DNA of 32,949 bases from Nostoc sp. FACHB-973 (GTDB lineage: Bacteria; Cyanobacteriota; Cyanobacteriia; Cyanobacteriales; Nostocaceae): NCBI RefSeq assembly GCF_014698115.1, contig NZ_JACJSJ010000096.1:1-32949 (forward strand), in the 5' to 3' direction. The position numbers and the translations under genes were made by a program. The notes under the pieces are model-generated. The model worked only from the letters and a program-made list of their open reading frames with translations, had not been told where the DNA came from and did not search any database. Positions 1 to 6,405 of the stretch are shown piece after piece. The first letter of the stretch is position 1, and every line of letters starts with the position of its first letter.

Positions 1-305
1 CTGCTACGCCAAACTCCAATCACCTTTCTATCGTTTCCGTATAGCAGAGGCGATCGCCCAATCACAAGTATTCGTGGTTGTCTATAGAGAGCGCCAGGAA
101 TGCCTATCTTTTCGTCGTTTTCGTCTAACTTGTTAGTAAGAACTTTATACTCTTTCCCACCAACTAGTTCTTTATTTTTGTACCATCCTGCTAATTGTTG
201 ATTTTCGTAAGCAATCCAAATGCCTGCGGGTGAAGGAATACTTTTGGCTGCTGGGGTCTTTTCGTATGCCTTATGTTCAGCAGAATCAAAGTCAAAAGCT
301 GTCAT
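1..305 (-). CDS. Unknown protein, C-terminus cut by window edge
   Basis: Reading the minus strand from the ATG at 303-305 gives about 101 codons with no stop before the window edge, so the C-terminus is missing. The protein begins MTAFDFDSAEHKAYE and contains PAGIWIAYENQQLAGWYKN and ALYRQPRILVIGRSPLLY. It has no transmembrane segment and no nuclease or ATPase motif that I can see. I do not recognise the family with certainty; it could belong to one of the cyanobacterial plasmid DUF families. A weak AAAGG-type ribosome site lies upstream. A plus-strand open frame over the same bases is rejected because this frame has much more natural composition. Confidence 0.65.
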   Translation of the reverse strand, partial: MTAFDFDSAEHKAYEKTPAAKSIPSPAGIWIAYENQQLAGWYKNKELVGGKEYKVLTNKLDENDEKIGIPGALYRQPRILVIGRSPLLYGNDRKVIGVWRS

Positions 306-422
306 AGTAGCTGCTTGCCTTTCTTTAATGTTAGTTTTCGCAAAAAATAAGCGAAGCTCTAATTCTGAGTGGGTAATTCTGCACTATTTTCTTGATAGAT
401 CATTGTTTAATATCAATAGATT

Positions 423-444
423 TCACTCTCTCATTGGCGCAGCC
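423..444 (-). repeat. 22-bp repeat upstream of minus-strand gene, copy 1
   Basis: This 22-base stretch matches 1695-1716 at 21 of 22 positions. On the minus strand it lies about 118 bases upstream of the start at 305, and the other copy lies about 101 bases upstream of the start at 1594. It may be a shared promoter-proximal element or an interspersed repeat. Confidence 0.6.
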
Positions 445-537
445 ATTGATTTCAGATGTATCAAGTGCAGAGCTAATAAAACAGCGCTCTTGTTACTACA
501 AAAGCGCCTCAAAACTTGGTAATTTGTATTAAGTGAA

Positions 538-804
538 CTATTCTTCTGGGCTGTTTCTCTGACGCAATAGCCTGAGAACTTCTTCTAAGCCTGCGTTTAA
601 ATTTCTCAGATCAGATTTCATTTCTCTAATATCTGCTTTCACTTGCCGCATATCCGAAGCTAAACCAGTTGCCAGCGTCATTGTTTGAGCAATGGCAGTT
701 TGAGAGGTTCCAATGGTTCCTGCTTGAATTTTTAAGTTTGTAACATCTTGTGTCAGTTCATTGAGGCGTAGGTAAATATCGTCAAATCTAACATCGTCTG
801 TCAT
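538..804 (-). CDS. Small coiled-coil protein, 88 aa
   Basis: This is an 88-residue acidic, almost wholly helical protein with no cysteine and no membrane segment. Heptad-like spacing runs through IYLRLNELTQDVTNLKIQ and again through MRQVKADIREMKSDLRNL to the C-terminus, which suggests a parallel coiled coil. Small proteins of this build are common in cyanobacteria, often of unknown role. The start is firm: AAGGAGG lies five bases before the ATG. It is followed by its own gap and a terminator for the next gene, so it is probably a separate unit from the gene at 959-1594. I do not assign a function. Confidence 0.75.
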   Translation of the reverse strand: MTDDVRFDDIYLRLNELTQDVTNLKIQAGTIGTSQTAIAQTMTLATGLASDMRQVKADIREMKSDLRNLNAGLEEVLRLLRQRNSPEE

Positions 805-904
805 TTAAACCTCCTTGCTGACATCCTCAACTACAATTTTAGCGGTATCGCTGTGTCATCTCGTCATCTATTCAAAGAGGCGTAGCTAAAAACAGAAAAC
901 AGCA

Positions 905-930
905 GGCGCGACCGAATCAACGGTCGCGCC
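905..930 (-). terminator. Intrinsic terminator of the 211-aa gene
   Basis: GGCGCGACCG, six bases, then CGGTCGCGCC form a perfect 10-bp stem. Read on the minus strand it is followed by a T-rich tract (TGCTGTTTTCTGTTTTT). It lies 28 bases past the stop of the 959-1594 gene, as expected for its terminator. Confidence 0.85.
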
Positions 931-958
931 CACCATTTCACTTACGCCGCCATTCCCT

Positions 959-1594
959 CTATCGGCGCAAAATCGGAGTCTGTGAACTTACCGCAATCAA
1001 GAGGCTCGTCTGAGGATGGCTAATATTCCCGTAGTTGTTCCTATCATTAGCCGTTAGTCGATCAAATGGCTTATCCAGCAGTTCGTCACGAGATGGTTGC
1101 GTCAGTTCTACGATCGACAATACCCACACCGCATCAAATGCAGAATCACACGGGATTTTCTGCTGATGCACTGAAGTTGCCCGAATAACCCACCATCTGC
1201 TATTAGTACAGCCTACTTCGCCAAGCTTCTGATCGTGGTCGTAGATACCATCGTTTAGGATTTCAAACCCGTACTTTTCGCATTCATCAGCAATCTCTAC
1301 CATGATTTCGTTCCCCGTTGTAGCGACTGGGGTTTCTTCTTCTTGTATGGGCAGTGTTCCGCGCTGGTAATGCCATGTGATGTAGCTGTGGCATCTTTTA
1401 AAAGTGTTCGCGCGATGGATCTCCTCACCATTGACCATTACTATCCAAGGTTGCGTTAGGCCATCGTCGTGGGTAATGCTAGCTACGAGCTTTTGACCTG
1501 CATAAAATTCGTGATCTTCAAACGAAATCTCTACTGATCTCAATTCTTCAACTGGTTTAACGCAAGAGGTTACAGTTGTTGTTGTTTGTGGCAT
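959..1594 (-). CDS. Unknown protein, short paralogue of the 24904-25797 gene
   Basis: The 211-residue product shares EISF(E/D)xHE(F/Y)YAG, LTQxWxVMVN, xRANT and YGFEILxDGIY with the 297-aa protein encoded at 24904-25797, so the two are paralogues. It lacks that protein's N-terminal segment of about 60 residues, which resembles a SAP/Rho-N-like helix pair, and lacks the repeat inserted in its middle. The last ~25 residues (after LTAND) do not match. A neighbouring frame reads EQLREY, a stop, then SSDEPLDCGKFTDSDFAP and IEGMAA up to a TAA at 942-944, so the C-terminal end looks frameshifted. A hairpin and a palindromic operator-like site lie upstream, and a terminator follows. Function is unknown. 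Confidence 0.8.
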   Translation of the reverse strand: MPQTTTTVTSCVKPVEELRSVEISFEDHEFYAGQKLVASITHDDGLTQPWIVMVNGEEIHRANTFKRCHSYITWHYQRGTLPIQEEETPVATTGNEIMVEIADECEKYGFEILNDGIYDHDQKLGEVGCTNSRWWVIRATSVHQQKIPCDSAFDAVWVLSIVELTQPSRDELLDKPFDRLTANDRNNYGNISHPQTSLLIAVSSQTPILRR

Positions 1595-1617
1595 AATTTT
1601 AAGATTCCTTATGGATA

Positions 1618-1660
1618 GAAAGGCGATCGCGTAGTTTTCCAGACAGAGCGATCGCCTTTT
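1618..1660 (-). promoter_or_regulatory. Leader hairpin upstream of 211-aa gene
   Basis: AAAGGCGATCGC (1619-1630) pairs perfectly with GCGATCGCCTTT (1648-1659) across a 17-base loop. It ends about 24 bases before the start codon at 1594, between the likely promoter and the ribosome site. It contains two HIP1 octamers. Confidence 0.7.
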
Positions 1661-1677
1661 GATTTACATGAACAACG

Positions 1678-1691
1678 TTGTGCTTGCACAA
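1678..1691. promoter_or_regulatory. Palindromic operator-like site
   Basis: TTGTGC-TT-GCACAA is a 14-base palindrome. On the minus strand it overlaps a possible -35 region (TTGTGC) ahead of the leader hairpin, a usual place for a repressor site. The regulator is not identified. Confidence 0.45.
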
Positions 1692-1694
1692 TGC

Positions 1695-1716
1695 TCACTC
1701 TCTTATTGGCGCAGCC
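1695..1716 (-). repeat. 22-bp repeat upstream of minus-strand gene, copy 2
   Basis: Second copy of the 423-444 repeat, with one difference, at a similar distance from a minus-strand start codon. Confidence 0.6.
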
Positions 1717-2100
1717 TCATAAAGTAATTCAGAGGCAAAGCGTATCAGCTAATGTCAAAACATCAGACAGCACAAAGCTGTAGAGAAGATATTGAAGATA
1801 TTGGGATGTTACCGTGTCCTTTGTACAGCCGCGTGGTAACAATTGAAAAGGCGATTGAGGATTTCACAATCGCCTTTGTTCTGCAAAGATTGAAGTTTTT
1901 TACAACCAGTTTTTAGACTTGGAGGGTCATCGGGATCTCCCCGGCGGCTCCAGCGTTAGAAGTTTACTTCCGGCTATTCCGGTTTTAGCTCCGGCTACTT
2001 TTCCCGGCGGCACTTCAGTTTTGGTTCGTCAATGTTCGTTGAATTAGTTTGCGATCCCTTTTTGCGTTACGGGTGCTGGCAGTTCGCTCTCCTTGCCCTT
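1717..2100. other. Non-coding stretch with hairpin and GC-rich repeats
   Basis: No convincing gene is seen here. At 1847-1877, AAAGGCGATTG and CAATCGCCTTT form an 11-bp stem with a 9-base loop and T-rich flanks on both strands, so it could terminate transcription in either direction. From about 1935 to 2020 the composition becomes GC-rich with repeated CCGGCT and two CCCGGCGGC units. On the minus strand this reads as a short peptide-like stretch, VPPGKVAGAKTGIAGSKLL, ending in TGA, which may be a gene remnant. Confidence 0.5.
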
Positions 2101-2109
2101 ATGTCTTAA

Positions 2110-2253
2110 TATAAAGTGTCACTTAGCGTTTGTTAAGTTTGACTTAACATTTAATAAGTGTTACTTTATATAAACAAAGCAGACTTAGTAAACACTAGGT
2201 GTTACTTTGTAGAAATAAATCCTAAACCAAGGCTTAATAAAGGAGGTGGTTTA
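2110..2253 (+). promoter_or_regulatory. Promoter and operator repeats of XRE gene
   Basis: TTGACT at 2139-2144 and TACTTT 17 bases later form a plausible promoter. TGTTAAG-N5-CTTAACA (2131-2149) is an inverted repeat overlapping the -35. AAGTG-T-CACTT (from 2115) is a perfect palindrome, and related GTGTTACTTT copies occur from 2158 and from 2201. This pattern fits autoregulation by the XRE protein downstream. A TTAGCG motif at about 2123 matches the arms of the operators at 24738-24819. Confidence 0.55.
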
Positions 2254-2523
2254 GTGAGTTCATGTTTGATGAAGGTTGAAAAGCGTATTCAAAAGGAAGT
2301 TCCTGGATTAGGAGAAAAAATTCGACGTGCAAGAAAGGTTGATAAACGCCCACTTATAGAATTAGCAGCCTTGGCTGGAATGAGTACCCCAAACTGGTAT
2401 GCCATTGAAAATGAAGAAATGAAAACATTGCCTCTGGCAACACTCAGAAAAGTAGAAGCTGTTTTAGGTGTTACTTTTGGTGTCGAATTTGACGAGGATG
2501 AGGACGAGGAAGAACAAGAATGA
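2254..2523 (+). CDS. XRE-family HTH regulator with acidic tail
   Basis: The product is an 89-residue DNA-binding protein. Residues ~18-75 form a helix-turn-helix of the Cro/CI type: GEKIRRARKVDKRPLIELA then LAGMSTPNWYAIENEE and LATLRKVEAVLGVTF. The last 13 residues are almost all Asp/Glu. The open frame extends upstream to 2158, but AGGAGG at 2241-2246 sits seven bases before the GTG at 2254, which I take as the start; the ATG at 2269 is an alternative. Repeated palindromes upstream suggest that it represses its own promoter. Acidic tails like this can mimic DNA or recruit partners, but that is inference. It could be the antitoxin of a pair, although no toxin is evident next to it. Confidence 0.85.
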   Translation: MSSCLMKVEKRIQKEVPGLGEKIRRARKVDKRPLIELAALAGMSTPNWYAIENEEMKTLPLATLRKVEAVLGVTFGVEFDEDEDEEEQE

Positions 2524-2563
2524 CTTGATGAATGCGTTTATTTAACTAAGCATAATAATTTGA

Positions 2564-2596
2564 AGCGACCGCCCGCCTGCAAGCTATGCGATCGCT
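2564..2596 (+). promoter_or_regulatory. Leader hairpin upstream of 269-aa gene
   Basis: AGCGACCGC (2564-2572) pairs with GCGATCGCT (2588-2596), eight of nine positions, over a 15-base loop. A CATAAT box at 2551-2556 places the likely transcription start at or just before the stem. The start codon is 34 bases downstream. Confidence 0.6.
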
Positions 2597-2629
2597 CACC
2601 TCAACTAGACCACTACAAGAGGTATAGCT

Positions 2630-3439
2630 ATGTTTACACTACCAGTTTTTCAGCTACTCCTCCAAGACAATCCCAACTTATTCACCACAGAAGGTTTGTC
2701 AGCCTTACTGGAAGATTGTATTCGTCTAAAATATCCCGAACGCCACAAATTCACTTACCCCTCTCTGCTAGACCAACAGGTTTACTTGTCCCTTGCCAAC
2801 CTTGGTAACGGTAGCAGTGAAGATGAAGAAATCATTCGCCGCATTCTGTCAGACCCTAAAGGCTGGTGCTTGGATGCCCCAGCAGAGGTAAAAGAAGGGG
2901 CTAAGTTTTATGACAACATGGGTAAAATGTTTGGCCCTCATTTTGAAACTGACCTTTTTCTTTACCACACTGTTCGAGACAAAATTCAACAGCTTCAGAA
3001 AAACTTGGGCATCTCTGGGGTGAGAGTGATAAATATTTCTGTACGCGATCGCCTATTTTCATACCCGACAGTAGAGGATCAGTTAATCACGCTGGATGAA
3101 GATCGCCTTACCCTTCAACAAGCTGTACCAGAAATCATCAATTACTTCATCAGCCTTGTGCAGATGCAGCCTGCATACAAATTATTTTTAGTTGATGAGA
3201 AAGAGCAAAAAAATTCCGTTTCAGTCACAACAGTTGAAAATGCGGCATCAAAGACAGTAATAGCAGAGGTTTACACCGAATCTTACAACTGGGAGCTAAC
3301 AGGCGCTAACTGTTGGCGGGGCAAAAGTGTTGAAAGATTAGACCCTGACAAAATTCGTCTTACCCTTCATCTCGACTGGGATGAAAACGAGTTCATCTTT
3401 TTTGAAGCACATTACCCCGACTTGAGGAGATTTTCTTGA
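2630..3439 (+). CDS. Unknown protein, 269 aa, ending in a MITE
   Basis: This soluble 269-residue protein has no family motif I recognise. It opens with a helical region (VFQLLLQDNPNLFTTEGL), followed by a charged middle and an aromatic C-terminal part with YTESYNWELTGANCWRGK and LHLDWDENEFIFFEAHYP. AGAGG precedes the ATG at 2630. Its TGA at 3437-3439 lies inside the first bases of an inverted-repeat element at 3436-3572, so the natural C-terminus may have been cut and replaced when that element arrived. The gene has its own promoter-like box and leader hairpin, and is convergent with the qat operon. Confidence 0.7.
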   Translation: MFTLPVFQLLLQDNPNLFTTEGLSALLEDCIRLKYPERHKFTYPSLLDQQVYLSLANLGNGSSEDEEIIRRILSDPKGWCLDAPAEVKEGAKFYDNMGKMFGPHFETDLFLYHTVRDKIQQLQKNLGISGVRVINISVRDRLFSYPTVEDQLITLDEDRLTLQQAVPEIINYFISLVQMQPAYKLFLVDEKEQKNSVSVTTVENAASKTVIAEVYTESYNWELTGANCWRGKSVERLDPDKIRLTLHLDWDENEFIFFEAHYPDLRRFS

Positions 3440-3572
3440 ACCTATCCCACTAATAATATTTGTGCTACAAAGCTTAAGCTTATTGAGAAGTCAAAACGAA
3501 AAATTAAGGTTTTCAAGCACATTTTACAAAACTAAGTAGGGTTTTTTGGAATAGTGGGTGGGATAGGTTCAA
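3436..3572. mobile_element. 137-bp MITE-like inverted-repeat element
   Basis: TTGAACCTATCCCAC (3436-3450) and its exact reverse complement (3558-3572) bound a 137-bp AT-rich stretch with no open frame. This is the build of a non-autonomous transposable element. I see no clear target duplication next to the ends. It sits between two convergent genes, so an alternative is a bidirectional terminator with unusually distant arms. Confidence 0.6.
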
Positions 3573-3608
3573 CAGTTGTACAGCTAAAGCTAAAAATAAT
3601 CGCTAAAA

Positions 3609-4343
3609 TTATGTAATACTTTTTAATACTGATTGTAAGTTTGAGGTCAAAGTAAACTTTGTCTCCTCAGAACTAATTTGCCATAATTCTGATAGCACAG
3701 GTATGGTTTTTTCAACATCCCAAGGCATTAAAATTTTTTGATTAAGGCTTGCGAATGGCCCATCAGTTTCAGTTAATATGCGTTCTTTAGGCATTTCTTT
3801 TACTAAAGATTTCCCTTTTTTAGTTGCAAGCATTGCTGGCCCAACTGAAAACCAACATCCCAAAGATATAGCTCTTTTAAGCTGCATTTGTGTGCCAGTA
3901 AACCAGTGCAATATCGGAATCCCTGCATCCTGATACTGAGCAAAACAATCAAGAAAGGAATCAACCGCAGCTCGGCTGTGAATTGACATTATGCGGCCAC
4001 CAGCTTTTTTTGTAGAACCTAAGATGTGTTCTAAAACATAGAGTTGAATATCTTTATATTGTGCATAGCCTTTACTACCATCTAATCCTATCTCTCCAAT
4101 GTATTTTGCACCTGATACTAATTCATCAAATAAATCGACCTCCTGATGACGTTCATGTGCCAACTGAGGATGTAGTCCTAAAGAAGTCCTGATGCGCTTA
4201 CAGCCTTCAGCTAATGCTTTAGTGCCTTGCCATGCTTTTGGTGTAGTTGTGACAGAAAGAACATAAATATTTTGTTGGTCGCACCGCTGAACTACCGTTT
4301 TTGGATTGGGATAAAGATCAAGGTGACAGTGCATATCGATCAT
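3609..4343 (-). CDS. qatD: QatD: TatD-like metal-dependent hydrolase
   Basis: The 244-residue product is a TatD-family nuclease-like hydrolase of the amidohydrolase fold. Visible metal and active-site motifs are DMHCHLD (His5, His7), GLHPQ, YIGEIGLD, MSIHSRAA, ILHWFTG and TETDGP, in the usual TatD order and spacing. The length fits the family. It is the last gene of the four-gene minus-strand operon and overlaps the QueC-like gene by four bases (ATGA), implying translational coupling. In the Qat system described in enterobacteria this hydrolase is needed with the other three proteins for phage defence. All key residues look intact. A housekeeping TatD is less likely given the neighbours. Confidence 0.9.
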   Translation of the reverse strand: MIDMHCHLDLYPNPKTVVQRCDQQNIYVLSVTTTPKAWQGTKALAEGCKRIRTSLGLHPQLAHERHQEVDLFDELVSGAKYIGEIGLDGSKGYAQYKDIQLYVLEHILGSTKKAGGRIMSIHSRAAVDSFLDCFAQYQDAGIPILHWFTGTQMQLKRAISLGCWFSVGPAMLATKKGKSLVKEMPKERILTETDGPFASLNQKILMPWDVEKTIPVLSELWQISSEETKFTLTSNLQSVLKSIT

Positions 4344-5677
4344 GAGAGAATTCCCTCCTTTTGTAGAAATTCTTCTACTTCTTTTATCCCACGTAGGAAA
4401 ACTTGCTTATATTTATCAAATTCTACTGAGTCCAGTGTAAGTGGGCCACTGTCAGATAGCCATGCGTTAACATTTTTTGTTGATAATCGTTGAATTGCTA
4501 TCATTAAGGCGAATAAATCATCACGGTTTTTTAGATCATGCTTAACAATTGATAAATTTGGATATTCATATAAAGTTAGGTCTGTAATGCCTGAAGACAT
4601 GAAAGCAGCCCGTCTTATAAGGCAAGGGACACATTTACCACACTGCTGGCCTTTACGCTTCCATTTGCTACAAGATACAGTGCTAGATACAATTTCGTGC
4701 AAAACATGCTGATTATTGCATTCACTGAGCATTTCACCCTTTGTTTTAAATTGGTAAGGATTAATAATAGTTGTTTTTATTTGTACAGCATCAAAGATAG
4801 ACTGTATTAAGCTTAAGAAATAAGGATGTGTTGTTCGAGTGCTTAAAGAACCTACTCTTCTGGAGGTTAGTGGAGCATTTATTGAAATGAATCCATTTTC
4901 TGGGACATAGAGTGGAATATTCTCTAATTGATTTACTTTAGCTACAACAAATGCTCCAACTGCTCCAAAAGCTAAAAAGTTCAAGCTCCTTGTACGCATT
5001 GTAATATCAGTCTTTCCATTCACTGATAGAGGATTAGCGTTGACTGAAAATCGTGAAAATTTGCCCAAAAACTTTTTGGCAATATAGTTTTGGCGGGATT
5101 TATCTCCTTTGTAGGCATGGCTTATTAATAAAGGAGACTTATCTTTTTCTATGAAGTCAATTACCCCAATCGCGCTGTCAAGACCTCCTGAGAATAAAGA
5201 TACGCAGTCTCTTCCACGAAGATGGGTTAAGCGATATCTATGATGCCGAGAATAGGGATCAGGTGGGCTATATCCTCCTTCGGTAATTTCTAGGCTCCAT
5301 AAATCACCACTGAGAAAATGCAAAGCTTTCTCAAGGTTTTGTATCTGGTTTAGCCAAACTGTTGGCTGATATAGAGGAACTTTCAGTCTAATATTTCTTG
5401 TCCAGCCATCATCTGCCATTTTTCTTAGGACAAAAGTATCAGCAGCAGTCACTGCTAATGCCAGTGTCATAAAATCAAGTTCGGTGGGTGAGATATAAAT
5501 CCCTAATCGCTTGATGGGATCTATCAAAGGACTACCAATAGTTGCAATATTTCCTTGTTGGCGACCATGAAGTCCATATATTTGTACTGGGATTACCTCG
5601 TCGGATAATTTTGGAAGACGTTGGGGAATATGATCTACCACTACTGTTATCACTGATATTTCTCCCATTCTGACCAT
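4340..5677 (-). CDS. qatC: QatC: QueC-like PP-loop ATPase
   Basis: This 445-residue protein has a novel N-terminal region of about 150 residues, then a PP-loop (N-type ATP pyrophosphatase) domain with SGGLDS at about 163-168. Near the C-terminus four cysteines (about 336, 346, 349, 352; CGKCVPC) match the zinc site of QueC, the 7-cyano-7-deazaguanine synthase of queuosine biosynthesis. It is about twice the length of a housekeeping QueC, as expected for QatC. Its start overlaps the upstream gene by 28 bases; an in-frame ATG three codons later is an alternative. Family knowledge suggests deazaguanine-like chemistry on a protein or nucleic acid, but the substrate is not readable from sequence. 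Confidence 0.9.
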   Translation of the reverse strand: MVRMGEISVITVVVDHIPQRLPKLSDEVIPVQIYGLHGRQQGNIATIGSPLIDPIKRLGIYISPTELDFMTLALAVTAADTFVLRKMADDGWTRNIRLKVPLYQPTVWLNQIQNLEKALHFLSGDLWSLEITEGGYSPPDPYSRHHRYRLTHLRGRDCVSLFSGGLDSAIGVIDFIEKDKSPLLISHAYKGDKSRQNYIAKKFLGKFSRFSVNANPLSVNGKTDITMRTRSLNFLAFGAVGAFVVAKVNQLENIPLYVPENGFISINAPLTSRRVGSLSTRTTHPYFLSLIQSIFDAVQIKTTIINPYQFKTKGEMLSECNNQHVLHEIVSSTVSCSKWKRKGQQCGKCVPCLIRRAAFMSSGITDLTLYEYPNLSIVKHDLKNRDDLFALMIAIQRLSTKNVNAWLSDSGPLTLDSVEFDKYKQVFLRGIKEVEEFLQKEGILS

Positions 5678-6405
5678 ACAGCATTGATGACATCGCGCTG
5701 TATCCTAGCTATTTGGCTTTTTGTTAATGACCGAGCATTACCGCTGAACATGGGAGCCATATGGATATCAACCTCAACTTTAATAAGCTCTCTTAATGAG
5801 TTCTCCGCTGCAATTGCCTGACTTGGTGTGTCTGCTTTTATCCATGCTTGACCTGCATCTTGTACCACTTGTAAGAAAATACTTTCAGACACATAGACAA
5901 TCATTGTATTGATAATCATGTCATCAGTAATTGCATTGGGGTCAAAAATAGCTACTCCATCAAGGGCCTCTGCAAGCGCACAATTCATTGCACTACGAAT
6001 TTTGTCAGAATCTCCTCCAGAGGGAGTTAAGGCTTGAGTGATACTATTGATTGCAGCTTCCGATGGCATTCCAGCCAAAGAGCCTACATCAATAGCAACG
6101 TCTCCATCTGCTACACTACCTCCACCAGTCAGGGTGTGATACAGTGCAGCGCCTGCTTTTACTGTATTGCCTAGTCTTCTAGCTGCGGTAGTCCGACCTC
6201 CGGTACTTTTCCTCGCGTAGTGTCCTAAAGCTGACTTGAGTGCTGATGGATTGCCAGTACTAACAAAGTTCCCAAATGCTTGGCGAAAAGGTTTAAAGCG
6301 TAACGATTGAGGAGTTGGCAAAGGTTGTTGTGGCTGGTCATCCGCCCAAGGTGGTACTAGAGATGATTTGCCTCCAGGGCCAGGATGTGATTGTGATGTC
6401 CCCAC
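5650..6405 (-). CDS. qatB: QatB-like defence protein
   Basis: The 251-residue product starts MGTSQSHPGPGGKSSLVPPW, a Gly/Ser/Pro-rich N-terminus typical of QatB proteins, followed by a helical basic stretch (GHYARKSTGGRTTAARRLG) and a helical C-terminal half. It has no catalytic motif I can identify. Known QatB proteins are essential to the system but have no assigned biochemistry; the conserved N-terminal tail makes it a candidate for modification by the QueC-like partner, which is inference. Its start overlaps the stop of the ATPase gene by one base, and its end overlaps qatC. The assignment rests on this N-terminus and on gene order. Confidence 0.8.
   Translation of the reverse strand: MGTSQSHPGPGGKSSLVPPWADDQPQQPLPTPQSLRFKPFRQAFGNFVSTGNPSALKSALGHYARKSTGGRTTAARRLGNTVKAGAALYHTLTGGGSVADGDVAIDVGSLAGMPSEAAINSITQALTPSGGDSDKIRSAMNCALAEALDGVAIFDPNAITDDMIINTMIVYVSESIFLQVVQDAGQAWIKADTPSQAIAAENSLRELIKVEVDIHMAPMFSGNARSLTKSQIARIQRDVINAVWSEWEKYQ

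Noticed and set aside
220..522. Plus-strand 100-aa open frame
   Set aside because: It overlaps a better minus-strand frame (1-305), has no ribosome site and an unlike-protein composition towards its end.
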